Shown: in pieces, positions 1-9,187 of the stretch
Layout of the letters: each line of letters starts with the position of its first letter
How positions within the stretch are numbered: the stretch's first letter is position 1
The notes under the pieces: model-generated
Told to the model about the DNA's origin: nothing
The model's input: the letters and a program-made list of their open reading frames with translations, nothing else
Databases searched by the model: none
Translations under genes and position numbers: made by a program
Assembly (NCBI RefSeq): GCF_029846255.1
Contig: NZ_JARVWQ010000002.1
Location: 434,001-498,000 of the forward strand
DNA: 64,000 nucleotides
DNA from: Amnibacterium sp. CER49
GTDB taxonomy: Bacteria > Actinomycetota > Actinomycetes > Actinomycetales > Microbacteriaceae
Reading direction: 5' to 3'

Positions 1-579
1 GACGAGGACGTCGGCGCGGAGCGATGCGATCATGCGGGTCGTCATCGACCCCATGAAGGCGCTGCACCAGTTGTAGTAGGTCCCACCGAGCCCGAGCAGG
101 GTCACCCCGCGGGCGACGCGCAGCTCGTTCAGCAGCGGCAGGGCGTTCGTGATGACGGTGAGCGGCGCCTTCGCCGACAGGTGCCGCGCCATGTGCTGGA
201 CGGTCGTCGAATCGTCGAGCAGCACCGCCTGCCCCGGCTCGAGGTGCTCCATCGCCGCGGCGGCGAGCGCCTCCTTCTCCCGCCGCTGCCGGGCGGCGCG
301 GTAGACGTCGCTCGACTCGACGAGCAGCGACGAGGTGGCGGTGGCGATGCCGCGGCTCTTGCGCAGCAGCCCGCGCGCCTCGAGCTCGTCGAGGTCGCGG
401 TGCACGGTCATGACGCTGATGTCGAAGCGGTCGGCGAGCTGCTCGATGCGGATCGTGCCGGCCGCCATCACCGCCTCGGTGATCGCGCGCTGCCGCGCCT
501 GCTGCCGACCCTGCCGCGTCTCGGCGGCGGGCCCCTGGCCCTGCTCCTCCCCCGCGCCCTCGAGGTCCGTCGCGCTCAT
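1..579 (-). CDS. DeoR-family transcriptional regulator (C-terminus cut by window edge)
   Basis: The visible 193 residues begin with a winged helix-turn-helix typical of DeoR/GlpR repressors: a recognition segment reading ISVMTVHRDLDELEARGLL, preceded by an ITEAVMAAGTIRIEQLADRF helix. A phosphosugar-binding domain begins after it (LLDDSTTVQHMARHL, then TVITNALPLLNEL). The ATG overlaps the stop of the isomerase gene upstream by four bases (ATGA), so this is the distal gene of the polyol operon. Regulators of this family usually respond to a phosphorylated sugar intermediate. By position this one is the likely repressor of its own operon, like EryD of erythritol loci, though that is inference. 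The end of the gene lies outside the window. Confidence 0.9.
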   Translation of the reverse strand, partial: MSATDLEGAGEEQGQGPAAETRQGRQQARQRAITEAVMAAGTIRIEQLADRFDISVMTVHRDLDELEARGLLRKSRGIATATSSLLVESSDVYRAARQRREKEALAAAAMEHLEPGQAVLLDDSTTVQHMARHLSAKAPLTVITNALPLLNELRVARGVTLLGLGGTYYNWCSAFMGSMTTRMIASLRADVLV

Positions 580-1364
580 CGCAGCGCCATCGCCTCGTCG
601 AGCACGGCGGCGACCGCCTCGGGGTCGTGCGCGAAGCGGCCGAGGAACAGGCCGTCCACCGCCCCGTCGAGCCGGCCGAGCAGGCCGGGGCCCGCGCTGC
701 CGCCGTAGATCACGGACGTCGGCGGCAGGTGCGGCCGGGTCGCGAGGAACGCGCGGATGCCGCTCGTCACCTCCGCGACGTGCTCGGGCGCGGCCGACGA
801 GTCGGCCCCGATGGCCCACTCGGGCTCGTAGGCGATGAGGAGCCCGGCGCCCTCGGGCGCGTCCGGCAGCCCGTCGAGCGCCGCGGCGAGCTGGGCGGTC
901 ACGTCCGCGATCGCGCCGGTCGCGTGCTGCCGGGTCCGCTCCCCCGCGCAGAGCACGGGGACGAGGTCGTTGCGGAGCGCAGCGGCGAGCTTGCGGCGGA
1001 TCGTGTCGTCGGTCTCGCCGAAGAACCGCCGCCGCTCGGCGTGCCCGATCTCGACGAGCTCGCACCCGACGGCGCGGAGGTCGGCGCCGCTGACGGCGCC
1101 CGTGTAGGCGCCGCGGTCCTCCCAGAAGAGGTCCTGCGCGCCGACGCGCACCGGCGTGCCCGCAGTCGCCTCGAGCACGCCGGCGAGGGCGGGCAGCGAG
1201 GGCAGGACGAAGACCCCCGCCGTGCCGCTCGCGGTCGCCTCGTGGTCGCGGACGATCTCGCCGATGCGCCGCGCCCAGGCGACGCTGCGCGCCGGGTCGA
1301 GGTACAGCTTCAGGCTGACCCCGATCAGGGGCCGGGGCAGCCCCGGCCCGGTGCGATCGGTCAC
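576..1364 (-). CDS. Triose-phosphate-isomerase-like tetrulose phosphate isomerase
   Basis: 262 residues from a GTG start reading VTDRTGPGLP. The TIM-barrel catalytic residues are visible: Lys19 (GVSLKLYLD), His108 (EIGHAERR) and Glu180 (AYEPEWAIG), with a phosphate-binding IYGGSAGPG near the end. The Asn two residues before the lysine in glycolytic TpiA (NWK) is Ser here. That, and its place beside an RpiB-like gene and a Dha-type kinase, points to the EryH/LerI group, which isomerises L-erythrulose 1-phosphate (tetrulose phosphate), rather than to glycolysis. It lies 7 bp after the RpiB-like gene and overlaps the DeoR gene by 4 bp. An upstream extension to 1655 exists but would overlap the RpiB-like gene, so the short form is chosen. 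Confidence 0.85.
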   Translation of the reverse strand: MTDRTGPGLPRPLIGVSLKLYLDPARSVAWARRIGEIVRDHEATASGTAGVFVLPSLPALAGVLEATAGTPVRVGAQDLFWEDRGAYTGAVSGADLRAVGCELVEIGHAERRRFFGETDDTIRRKLAAALRNDLVPVLCAGERTRQHATGAIADVTAQLAAALDGLPDAPEGAGLLIAYEPEWAIGADSSAAPEHVAEVTSGIRAFLATRPHLPPTSVIYGGSAGPGLLGRLDGAVDGLFLGRFAHDPEAVAAVLDEAMALR

Positions 1365-1371
1365 GGGCGGC

Positions 1372-1842
1372 TCAGGCGTCCGAGCGCTGCTCGTACTCGG
1401 TGAGCACGGCGACCTTCTCGGCCGAGGCGCTCCCCTCGTCGAACTCGTACTGCAGCCACTCGCGGGCGAGCCGCCGGGCGAGCTCGAGCCCGATGACGCG
1501 CTGCCCCATGGTGAGCACCTGAGCGTTGTTGCTGAGCACGCTGCGCTCGACCGAGTAGCTGTCGTGGGCCGTGACCGCACGGATGCCCGGCACCTTGTTC
1601 GCCGAGATCGCGACACCGAGCCCGGTGCCGCACACGAGCAGGGCACGGTCGGCATCGCCGGCGGCGACCCTCTCGGCGGCCGCGATCGCGATCGAGGGGT
1701 AGGGGGTGTGGCTCTGCGCGTCCACGCCCACGTCGGCCACGAGCTCGACGTCGGGGTTGCCCTCGAAGTCCTTCTTGATGGCCTCCTTGTAGTCGAACCC
1801 GGCGTCGTCCGAGCCGACCACCACGCGCCACTTCCTCGTCAT
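1372..1842 (-). CDS. RpiB/LacAB-family sugar phosphate isomerase (probable erythrulose 4-phosphate isomerase)
   Basis: 156 residues. The family hallmark [19 protein letters not shown] contains the catalytic Cys71, and [15 protein letters not shown] follows. These features place it in the RpiB family, closest in pattern to the EryI/DerI members of erythritol pathways, which convert D-erythrulose 4-phosphate (D-tetrulose 4-phosphate) to D-erythrose 4-phosphate. A role as ordinary ribose 5-phosphate isomerase B cannot be excluded from sequence alone. The ATG at 1842 overlaps the stop of the kinase gene (ATGA), and GGAGGAG precedes it at a good distance, so translation can be both coupled and independent. 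Confidence 0.88.
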   Translation of the reverse strand: MTRKWRVVVGSDDAGFDYKEAIKKDFEGNPDVELVADVGVDAQSHTPYPSIAIAAAERVAAGDADRALLVCGTGLGVAISANKVPGIRAVTAHDSYSVERSVLSNNAQVLTMGQRVIGLELARRLAREWLQYEFDEGSASAEKVAVLTEYEQRSDA

Positions 1843-3572
1843 TCGTCTCCTCCTTCGGCAAGGACCGCCGTCACAGCGGTCAGGGTTTGAGCCAGCGACA
1901 CGGCGCCCGGGTCGGGAGTGCCGCGGCTCTTCTCCACATGCGGACGGGCGCGTCCGAGCCGCGGCAGCAGGTCCGCGGTCGCCTCCGCGGCTGCGGTCGC
2001 GTCGGCGGCGGCGGCCCGCCACGCGACGGCGAGCGCCTCGCCGTTCCCGACGTGCGCGGCGAGCGAGTCGGTGAAGGGCACGAGCGCGTCGACGAGGGTC
2101 TTGTCGCCGACCTCGGCCTTGCCGAACCGGGTCACGGCGTCGCGCGCCGCGGCGACCGCCTCGGCCACCCGCTCGGCGCTCGGCGCCGCGTCGTCGCCGA
2201 GGCTCGTGCCGAGGGCGCGGAGGGCCGCCCCCCAGAGGGCGCCCGAGGTGCCGCCGGCCTTGTCGGCCCACGCGTCGCCCGCGAGCGCGAGGGTGGTGCC
2301 CGCGCCGGCGCCACGGTCGGCCGCGTCCCGGGCGGCCGCGTCCGCGGCGGTCGCGCCGCGCTGCATGCCGATGCCGTGGTCGCCGTCGCCGGCGACCGCG
2401 TCGAGGCGCCCGAGGGCGTCCGCCTCGCGGTCGATGGTCTCGCGGATCGCGGTGATCGCCCGCACGACCCGGCCGACCGCGCGCCTCGAGTCGTCGGAGG
2501 CGGGCGGGATCTCCTCCGCCGCGGCCTCCTCGGCCGCCGCCTCCTCGTCGACCTGCTCGCCCGCGGCGAGGTCGAGGCCGCCGGCACCCTTGCGGTAGGC
2601 CGGGGTGTAGGCGGGCGAGCGCCACGCCTGCTCGAGCTCCTCGTCGAGCCAGGTGAGGGTGAGCGACGCGCCCGCCATCTCGAAGCTCGTCGCGTACTCG
2701 CCGACCTCGGGTTCGACGATCGTGAGGCCCGCTCCCTCGAGCAGGTCGGCGATCGTCGTGTAGGCGACGAAGAGCTCCTCGGTCTTCACCGACCCGAGGC
2801 CGTTCAGGATCACGGCGACGCGGTCGGCGCCGTCGGGGCGCTCGGCGAGCAGCCGGTCGACGAAGAGGTGCGCGAGCTCCTCGGCGGTGGGCAGGTCGAC
2901 CTCGTCGATGCCGGGCTCCCCGTGGATGCCCATGCCCACCGCCATGCGGCCCGCCGGCACGGTGAAGAGCGGCTCCTCGGCGCCGGGCAGCGTGCAGCCG
3001 GAGAAGGCGACGCCGAGCGAGACGGTGCGGTCGTTGGCCCGCGCGGCGAGCGCCTCGACCTCCTCGAGAGAGCGGCCCTGCTCGGCGGCCCAGGCGGCGA
3101 CGCGGAACACGACGAGATCCCCGGCGATGCCGCGGCGCTTCTCGCGCTCGTCCTCCCCCGCGCTGAACACGTCGTCGGTGACGCGCACCGTGCGGCACGG
3201 GATGCCCTCGGCGTTCAGCCGCTCCTGCGCCTGGTCGAAGTTCAGCACGTCGCCCGCGTAGTTGCCGTACGACAGCAGCACGCCGGCGGGTGTCGCGACG
3301 GCCTTCGCGACCGAGTAGACCTGATGCGCCGACGGCGAGGCGAACACGTTGCCCATCGCGGCGCCGTGCGCGAGGCCCGGCCCGACGAGGCCGGCGAACG
3401 CCGGGTAGTGCCCGGAGCCGCCGCCGATGACGACGGCCACCTGGGTCTCGGGCGTGCGGGTGCGTCGGGCCACGCCACCCTCGACGCGGCGCACGAGGTC
3501 GCCGTTCGCCCGGACGAAGCCGGCCGTCAGCTCGTCGGTGAAGCGTGTCGGGTCGTTGCGCAGGTAGCTCAC
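1839..3572 (-). CDS. Fused DhaK-DhaL dihydroxyacetone-type kinase (probable erythrulose kinase)
   Basis: 577 residues. The DhaK domain (about 1-335) has [12 protein letters not shown] at 50-61 and the covalent-substrate histidine His217 in GIHGEPG. An Ala/Glu-rich linker (about 338-356) joins it to a DhaL ATP-binding domain with AGDGDHG at 394-400 and KAGGTSG. The order is that of single-chain ATP-dependent kinases, not of PTS-linked DhaKLM. Neighbouring isomerases of the tetrulose-phosphate type suggest D- or L-erythrulose as substrate, as in DerK/LerK of Mycobacterium; dihydroxyacetone remains possible. The start is GTG at 3572 with GAGGAGGAC upstream. The stop overlaps the RpiB-like start. 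Confidence 0.88.
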   Translation of the reverse strand: MSYLRNDPTRFTDELTAGFVRANGDLVRRVEGGVARRTRTPETQVAVVIGGGSGHYPAFAGLVGPGLAHGAAMGNVFASPSAHQVYSVAKAVATPAGVLLSYGNYAGDVLNFDQAQERLNAEGIPCRTVRVTDDVFSAGEDEREKRRGIAGDLVVFRVAAWAAEQGRSLEEVEALAARANDRTVSLGVAFSGCTLPGAEEPLFTVPAGRMAVGMGIHGEPGIDEVDLPTAEELAHLFVDRLLAERPDGADRVAVILNGLGSVKTEELFVAYTTIADLLEGAGLTIVEPEVGEYATSFEMAGASLTLTWLDEELEQAWRSPAYTPAYRKGAGGLDLAAGEQVDEEAAAEEAAAEEIPPASDDSRRAVGRVVRAITAIRETIDREADALGRLDAVAGDGDHGIGMQRGATAADAAARDAADRGAGAGTTLALAGDAWADKAGGTSGALWGAALRALGTSLGDDAAPSAERVAEAVAAARDAVTRFGKAEVGDKTLVDALVPFTDSLAAHVGNGEALAVAWRAAAADATAAAEATADLLPRLGRARPHVEKSRGTPDPGAVSLAQTLTAVTAVLAEGGDE

Positions 3573-3631
3573 GTGTGGTCCGTCCTCCTCGAGCGGTGGA
3601 GCGGGGGCGGCGGTGCCGCCCCCGCGTCCTG

Positions 3632-4651
3632 CTACTGGCTGATGGTGAAGGGTCCCGTCATCTTGCTCACGTTGTCCTTCGTGATCAGGATGCAGTTGAA
3701 CGCCTGCTTCTCCTGGTTCGCTCCGGTCTTGCCGGTGCGGATGAAGCTGTCGGCCTCGTCGACGGCCTTCTTCGCGAAGGTCGCGACCGGCTGCAGCACG
3801 GTGTACTGCAGGGTGCCGGCCTTGATCGCGTCGACCGCGTCGGGCGAGCCGTCGAAGCCGCCGACCTTCACGTTCTTGATCTTCCCGGCCTCCTTGAGCG
3901 CCGCGATCGCGCCGAGCGCCATCTCGTCGTTGCCGGCGATGACCGCGTCGATCTTCGGGTGCGCCTGGAGGATCGACTGCATCTTGTCGTGGCCCTGGGT
4001 GCGGTCCCAGTTCGCGACCTGCTGCGCGACCTTCTTGTAGCCCGGGTACTGCGAGATCACGGTCTTGTAGCCGTTCGAGCGGGTGGCCGCGTTGTTGTCG
4101 GCCGGGTTGCCGTACAGCTCGACGTAGTCGGCCTTCTGCCCGACGGCCTTCACGAACTGCTGCGCGCCGATCGCGGCACCCTGGGCGTTGTTCGACACGA
4201 GCTGCGCCTTCGCGATGCCGGTCTGGTTGATCTCGGCGTTCACGAGGATCACCGGGATGCCCGCCGCGTTCGCCTTCTTCACGTTGCCGATCGAGCCGCT
4301 CGCGTTCGCGGGGTCGAGGATCAGCGCCACGGCGTGGCTCGAGATCGCGGTGTCGACCTGCTGGCTCTCCGCGTTCACGTCGCCCTTGCTCGCCGTGACC
4401 TTCGCCGTGTAGCCGAGCTTCTTCGCCTCGTCCGAGGCCACGTTGCCCTCGGTGAGCCAGTACGGGTTGGCCGGGTCGTTCACGATGATCGAGATCAGGC
4501 CGCCCTTCTTGCCGGAGCCGCCGGACGAGCTCGAGCTCGAGCTGCTCTTGCTGGAGCCGCCGGACGAGCCGGAGCCGCCGGATGCGCACCCGGCGAGCGC
4601 GACGGTGAGACCGATGCCGAGCGCGAGAGCCGCGCCTGCTTTGCGGGACAT
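3632..4651 (-). CDS. Sugar/polyol ABC transporter substrate-binding lipoprotein
   Basis: 339 residues with a lipoprotein signal: a hydrophobic segment ending LAGC, so Cys22 is the predicted lipidated residue. A Ser/Gly-rich tether of about 25 residues follows. The rest reads as a type-1 periplasmic binding protein of the ribose/xylose class ([53 protein letters not shown]). It should deliver the sugar alcohol to the RbsC-type permease encoded just upstream. It starts at ATG with GAAGGAA upstream and sits 59 bp before the kinase gene. The exact ligand is not readable from sequence; tetritols are the inference from the operon. Confidence 0.9.
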   Translation of the reverse strand: MSRKAGAALALGIGLTVALAGCASGGSGSSGGSSKSSSSSSSSGGSGKKGGLISIIVNDPANPYWLTEGNVASDEAKKLGYTAKVTASKGDVNAESQQVDTAISSHAVALILDPANASGSIGNVKKANAAGIPVILVNAEINQTGIAKAQLVSNNAQGAAIGAQQFVKAVGQKADYVELYGNPADNNAATRSNGYKTVISQYPGYKKVAQQVANWDRTQGHDKMQSILQAHPKIDAVIAGNDEMALGAIAALKEAGKIKNVKVGGFDGSPDAVDAIKAGTLQYTVLQPVATFAKKAVDEADSFIRTGKTGANQEKQAFNCILITKDNVSKMTGPFTISQ

Positions 4652-4690
4652 GCTGTGTTCCTTCTTCTCGGTGAGGTGGCAGCCCCGGCG

Positions 4691-5824
4691 CTAGCCGGCG
4701 GCCTTCTCGAGCACGGTGCGGTCGGCGCCTGCCGTCGCGGTGCTCGGAGCGGTGGCGGAGGGCGGGCTGCCCGCGCCGTTCTGGGCGGCACGGCGCCGGC
4801 CGCGGTACTGCACGGCGTTCAGCAGCACCGCGAGCACGATGACGGTGCCCGTGAAGACGGTCTGCCAGTACGCGGAGACGCCGACGATGACGAGGCCGTC
4901 GGACAGGAAGCCGATGACGAACGCGCCGAGCAGCGTGCCGCGGATGTTGCCGCGGCCGCCGGTGAGGGCGGCACCGCCGATGACGACCGCCGCGATGGCG
5001 GTCAGCTCGTAGGACGTGCCCGCCGTCGGGCTCGCCGAGGTCAGCTCGGAGGCGAGGATCACGCCCGCGATCGCGGCGCAGACGCCGGAGGCGACGTAGA
5101 CCCGCACCTTGACGCGCCGCACCGGCACGCCGGACAGCTCCGCGGCGCGCTCGTTGCCGCCCGAGGCGTACACCCAGCGACCGAAGACGGTGCGGTTCAG
5201 CACGAGGCTGACGAGCACGGCGACGACGATCATGACGAGCACGCCGATCGGCACGTTGAGGATGCGGTTGAACCCGAGCCAGTCGAAGCCGGTGTTGCCG
5301 AGCGCCGGGTCGCCGTCGAGGCTGCTGAACGTGAGGCCGTTCGTCATGAGCTCGGCGAGCCCGCGCACCGCGTAGAGGGTGCCCAGCGTGGCGACGAACG
5401 GGGCGACCTTCAGCCGGGCGACGAGGATGCCGTTCACGAGCCCGACGAGCGCGCCGACGGCGAGGGCGATCACCACGACGACCCAGACGGCCGGGTAGAG
5501 GGTGACCCCGCCGAGCTTCACGCCCTGCATGAGGAAGCCGGCCACCATGCCGGAGAGCCCGAGCGTCGAGCCGACCGACAGGTCGATGCCGCCGTTCAGG
5601 ATGACGAGCAACATCCCGATCGAGAGGATGGCGTACACGGACACGTGCGACGCCATCACGAGGATGTTGCCGACCGTCGGGTACGACTGCGGCGCCAGGA
5701 TCGTGAACACCACGAAGATGACGATGAGCGCGAGGAACGCGCGTCCCTCGAGCAGGATCTTGCCGAGGTCGAACCGGCTCGTCGCCGGGGCCTGGCCCTT
5801 CGGGGCCGCGGGGACCGTGGTCAT
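4691..5824 (-). CDS. ABC transporter permease, RbsC type
   Basis: 377 residues, strongly hydrophobic, with about ten membrane segments. Family landmarks include GGIDLSVGSTLGLSG and the cytoplasmic EAA-like stretch GGNERAAELSGVPVRR, followed by GGAALTGGRGNIRGT. This is the membrane channel of a ribose/xylose-class importer working with the ATPase encoded upstream and the lipoprotein encoded downstream. The start is ATG at 5824 (MTTVPAAPKGQAP), 20 bp after the ATPase stop. The C-terminal tail after GRRRAAQNG is low-complexity Ala/Thr/Ser and probably dispensable. Confidence 0.92.
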   Translation of the reverse strand: MTTVPAAPKGQAPATSRFDLGKILLEGRAFLALIVIFVVFTILAPQSYPTVGNILVMASHVSVYAILSIGMLLVILNGGIDLSVGSTLGLSGMVAGFLMQGVKLGGVTLYPAVWVVVVIALAVGALVGLVNGILVARLKVAPFVATLGTLYAVRGLAELMTNGLTFSSLDGDPALGNTGFDWLGFNRILNVPIGVLVMIVVAVLVSLVLNRTVFGRWVYASGGNERAAELSGVPVRRVKVRVYVASGVCAAIAGVILASELTSASPTAGTSYELTAIAAVVIGGAALTGGRGNIRGTLLGAFVIGFLSDGLVIVGVSAYWQTVFTGTVIVLAVLLNAVQYRGRRRAAQNGAGSPPSATAPSTATAGADRTVLEKAAG

Positions 5825-5844
5825 GCTGTCTTCCTCTGGTCGAT

Positions 5845-7389
5845 TCAGACCACGACCGCTTCTCCCGAAGCGGCCATGATCTCTTCCTTGGCCGCCTGCG
5901 GCCCGAACTCGGCGGAGATGCGTCCGCGGCGCAGCACGACGATGCGGTGGGCGATGCTCAGGCACTCGCCGACCTCGGACGTGGAGTAGACGACGGCGAG
6001 GCCCTCGCGGGCGCGATCCGCGAGGAGGCGGAAGACCTCGGCCTTCGCGCCGACGTCGATGCCGCGGCTCGGCTCGTCGAGCAGGATCACCTTGGGCCCG
6101 GTCGAGACGATCTTGCCGATCACGACCTTCTGCTGGTTCCCGCCCGACAGCGAGCCGATCGGGGCCGCTCCCCCGGACGTCTTCACCCGCACGTCGCGGA
6201 TGCCGGCCTCGACGAGCGAGCGCTCCGCGTCGCGGGACAGGAACAGGCCCTTCACGAAGCGGCCGACGCTCGACAGCGACAGGTTCTGGCCGACGGTCAT
6301 GGTCTGCACGAGACCGTCGCGCTGCCGGTCCTCGGGCACGAGGCCGAGGCCGGCGGCGAGCCGCTGCGCGATGCTCATCCGGCTGACGTCGCGGCCCTGC
6401 AGCACCACCCGGCCGCCCGTGACCGGGACCCGCCCCGCGACCGCCTCGAGCAGCTCGGTGCGCCCGGCTCCCATGAGGCCGTAGAGGCAGACGATCTCGC
6501 CGGCGCGCACGTCGAGCGAGAGGTGGTCGACGACGGAGCGGTCGGGGTTCTCGACGTCGGCGACGCTCACGTCGTCGATCGCGAGGGCGACCGGGCCGAA
6601 CTCGTAGCCGGCGGGCGGCTCGCCGAGGTCGAAGTTGTCGCCGACCATGCGGCGGACGATCCACTCGAGGTCGATGTCCTTCGCGAGCGCGTTCGCCGTG
6701 ATCGACCCGTCGCGGAGGACGACCGCGAAGTCGGTGATCTGCAGCGCCTCCTCGAGGTGGTGGGAGATGTAGACGATCGAGACGCCCTTGCGCTTCAGGT
6801 CCGCGATGACCCGGAACAGCACCTCGACCTCGGTGGCCGACAGCGCGCTCGTCGGCTCGTCCATGATGAGGATCCGCGCGTCGATCGAGAGGGCGCGGGC
6901 GATCTCGACGACCTGCTGCTGGCCGAGCCGGAGGTCCGAGACGAGCGCCGCGGGGTCGATGTCCTCGCCGAGCTCCTTCAGGATCTCGGCCGACTGCCGC
7001 CCCTCCTCCTTGTAGTCGACGCCCGTCGGCGTCCGGAGCTCGCGCCCCATGAAGATGTTGTCGCGCACGGACAGGTTCGGAGCGAGGCTCAGCTCCTGGT
7101 GGATGATCGAGATGCCGCGCTCGCGGGCGTCGACGGTGCTGCCGAACTGCACCTCGGCGCCGTCGAGCAGGATCCGCCCGGAGGTGGGCTGCTCGACGCC
7201 GGACAGGATCTTCATCAGGGTCGACTTGCCCGCGCCGTTCTCGCCGAAGAGCGTGGTGACCCGACCCCGGTGGATGTCGAAGTTCACGCCCTTCAGCGCC
7301 CGCGTGCCGCCGTACGTCTTGACGACGTCGCGGGCTGAGAGGACGACCTCGTCGGCCCCGGGTGCCGACGCGACGGTCTCGTCGCTCAC
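5845..7389 (-). CDS. ABC transporter ATP-binding protein, RbsA type (two nucleotide-binding domains)
   Basis: 514 residues holding two ABC cassettes. The first has Walker A GENGAGKST at 49-57 and Walker B ILIMDEPTSAL. The second has the degenerate P-loop LMGAGRTELL usual in RbsA/XylG proteins, an intact LSGGNQQK signature and Walker B VILLDEPSRGID. It powers uptake through the RbsC-type permease. The GTG start at 7389 overlaps the stop of the DUF2291 gene (GTGA), indicating translational coupling. Confidence 0.93.
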   Translation of the reverse strand: MSDETVASAPGADEVVLSARDVVKTYGGTRALKGVNFDIHRGRVTTLFGENGAGKSTLMKILSGVEQPTSGRILLDGAEVQFGSTVDARERGISIIHQELSLAPNLSVRDNIFMGRELRTPTGVDYKEEGRQSAEILKELGEDIDPAALVSDLRLGQQQVVEIARALSIDARILIMDEPTSALSATEVEVLFRVIADLKRKGVSIVYISHHLEEALQITDFAVVLRDGSITANALAKDIDLEWIVRRMVGDNFDLGEPPAGYEFGPVALAIDDVSVADVENPDRSVVDHLSLDVRAGEIVCLYGLMGAGRTELLEAVAGRVPVTGGRVVLQGRDVSRMSIAQRLAAGLGLVPEDRQRDGLVQTMTVGQNLSLSSVGRFVKGLFLSRDAERSLVEAGIRDVRVKTSGGAAPIGSLSGGNQQKVVIGKIVSTGPKVILLDEPSRGIDVGAKAEVFRLLADRAREGLAVVYSTSEVGECLSIAHRIVVLRRGRISAEFGPQAAKEEIMAASGEAVVV

Positions 7390-8051
7390 GACTTCACCGA
7401 GATCGTCGCGGGCGTGACGTTCCAGTTCTTCGGGTTGATGAGCTGGAACACCCCGGCGATCGTGATCGTCTTCCCGGTGAGGTCGGGCGCGCCCGCCTTC
7501 TTCAGCTCGGCCTTCAGCCGGTCGTTCAGCGCGGACGCGGCGTCCTGGTACTGGATCTGGTTCTCGAACTGCCCGAGCTGGATCTTGCCCGTGGCGTCGC
7601 GGAGGTCGGTGCCGTTGATCGCCGGCCCGAGCTGCACGTGCACGACCGTGTCCTTCGGCAGCCCCGCGACCGTCACGACCGGCAGGCCGGTCGCGTCGGC
7701 CTTGCCGACGGTGCCGGTGAGCTTCACCGGGACCTCGGGGCCGGCGCCGGAGTCGTTCGCGACGCCGTACTTCGTGCCGGCCGCTGTCGGGTCCTTCGCG
7801 AGCGCCGCGGCGAGCGTGGACGCGTCGACCGCGTGCTGCTCGATGAACCGCTGCTGCACCGGGAACGTCTTCTTGCCGTAGGCCGCCGCGCTGAAGGCGG
7901 GCGCTCCGCCGCTGCCGACGACCTGACCCTTGCCGACGACCTTCGTGCTGAGCGCCATGAGCGCGAGCACCACGACGATCACCGCGGCGATGACGATCCG
8001 CCTGACGAGCGGGCCGCGCGACGGGCGCTCCCCGGTGGCGACGGCCGTCAC
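7386..8051 (-). CDS. DUF2291-family membrane-anchored protein
   Basis: 221 residues from GTG at 8051 (VTAVATGERP). One N-terminal membrane segment (about residues 17-36, IVIAAVIVVVLALMALSTKV) is followed by a soluble, presumably extracytoplasmic domain without catalytic motifs that I recognise. The central stretch VVHVQLGPAINGTDLRDATG and the IQLGQFENQIQYQDAA that follows look like DUF2291. Such proteins tend to be encoded within sugar-alcohol ABC transporter operons and their role is not known to me. It overlaps both neighbours by four bases (GTGA each side), so it is made in fixed ratio with the dehydrogenase and the ATPase. A role in substrate capture or transporter assembly is only a guess. 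Confidence 0.8.
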   Translation of the reverse strand: MTAVATGERPSRGPLVRRIVIAAVIVVVLALMALSTKVVGKGQVVGSGGAPAFSAAAYGKKTFPVQQRFIEQHAVDASTLAAALAKDPTAAGTKYGVANDSGAGPEVPVKLTGTVGKADATGLPVVTVAGLPKDTVVHVQLGPAINGTDLRDATGKIQLGQFENQIQYQDAASALNDRLKAELKKAGAPDLTGKTITIAGVFQLINPKNWNVTPATISVKS

Positions 8052-9079
8052 AGCAGCACCCGCGACTCGGTGTCGTTCGGGCGGATCTGCAGCTTGCGGC
8101 CGGTGCCCTTGCGGAACATCTCGAGCGCCTCGGCGTAGTCGTCGAGGACGAACGAGTGGCTGATCATCGGCGTCGGCCGGATGGCCCCGGCCTCGAACAT
8201 CTCGACGGCCCGGCCGAACGAGTTGAGCACCGCCATCGTGCCGACGATCGAGATCTCGTCGCGGTAGACCCGGAACGGCGAGTAGTTCGCCGTGCGGTCG
8301 GCGGGCGCCACGCCGAAGTCCTGGAAGAAGCCGGCGGGCTTCACGCGCGTGAGGCCGTCCTCGATCGCCCGGATGTTGCCGGTGCAGTCGATGACGACGT
8401 CCCACTTCTCCCGTCCGGCGTCGTCGGCGCTCGTGAAGCGGTGCTCGACGCCGACCTCGGCCGCGGTCTGCAGCCGATCCTCGTTGAGGTCCACGACGGT
8501 GACGCTCGCGGCGCCCGCGCGCGGGGCGAGCTGCGCCATGAGCAGGCCCATCGTGCCGGCGCCGTAGACGAGCACGTGGTCGCCGAGGCGGCGGGGCAGC
8601 ACGTCCCAGCCGCGGATCGCGCAGGCGAGGGGCTCGATGAGCGCGGCCTCGAAGAGGTCGGTCTCGGGCTTCAGCTTGTAGACGTTGCTCGCCGGGGCGA
8701 CGAAGCGCTCCTGCGACGCCCCGTCGGAGGCGACGACGCCGAGGCCGTTCCAGAACCGGCAGAGGTTCTGGTGACCGTTCAGGCAGAACTCGCACTCGCC
8801 GCAGGTGGTGCTCGGGTTGATCGCGACGTGGTCGCCGACGTGGAAGTCGAAGACGCCGTCGTTGACCCCCTCGCCGAGGGCGATGATCGTGCCGGTCGCC
8901 TCGTGGCCCGGCACGAGCGGGAACACCGTGCCCTCGAACTCGCCGTCGAAGACGTGCGTGTCCGTGCCGCAGATACCGACCGCGGCGGTCTCGATGAGGA
9001 TCTCCTTGTAGCCGGGCTCGGGATCCGGCCGCTCCGTCAGCGAGAGCTTCCCCTCGGACTCGAACACCACTGCACGCAC
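8048..9079 (-). CDS. Zinc-dependent polyol/alcohol dehydrogenase
   Basis: 343 residues of the medium-chain dehydrogenase family. Catalytic zinc ligands Cys37 (GICGTD) and His59-Glu60 (PGHEATG) are present. The four structural-zinc cysteines are Cys93, 96, 99 and 107 (CGECEFC...NLC), and the NAD-binding loop is VYGAGTMGLLMAQ. It is predicted to oxidise the imported polyol to a ketose, such as erythritol or threitol to erythrulose, as the first step of the operon. I chose GTG at 9079 because GAAGGAG lies eight bases upstream. An in-frame GTG at 9118 would add 13 poorly conserved residues and lacks a ribosome site. This is the first gene of the operon. Confidence 0.88.
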   Translation of the reverse strand: MRAVVFESEGKLSLTERPDPEPGYKEILIETAAVGICGTDTHVFDGEFEGTVFPLVPGHEATGTIIALGEGVNDGVFDFHVGDHVAINPSTTCGECEFCLNGHQNLCRFWNGLGVVASDGASQERFVAPASNVYKLKPETDLFEAALIEPLACAIRGWDVLPRRLGDHVLVYGAGTMGLLMAQLAPRAGAASVTVVDLNEDRLQTAAEVGVEHRFTSADDAGREKWDVVIDCTGNIRAIEDGLTRVKPAGFFQDFGVAPADRTANYSPFRVYRDEISIVGTMAVLNSFGRAVEMFEAGAIRPTPMISHSFVLDDYAEALEMFRKGTGRKLQIRPNDTESRVLL

Positions 9080-9187
9080 CGCGAACGCTCCTTCGCATCC
9101 CTCCGACGCGCCGCTCACGTGAGGAGAAGCGCCGTCGGTCCCGTCCCGGTCCCGCCGGTGCCGGCGGTCCCCCGGCGGTCCCCCGCC

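Noticed and set aside
576-1364. Glycolytic tpiA
   Set aside because: Missing the NWK asparagine and placed in a polyol operon without gap or pgk; a tetrulose phosphate isomerase fits better.
3545-5989. Open frame of 814 codons on the plus strand opposite the ABC transporter genes
   Set aside because: Shadow of the lipoprotein and permease genes; low-complexity Arg/Asp/His protein without recognisable fold.
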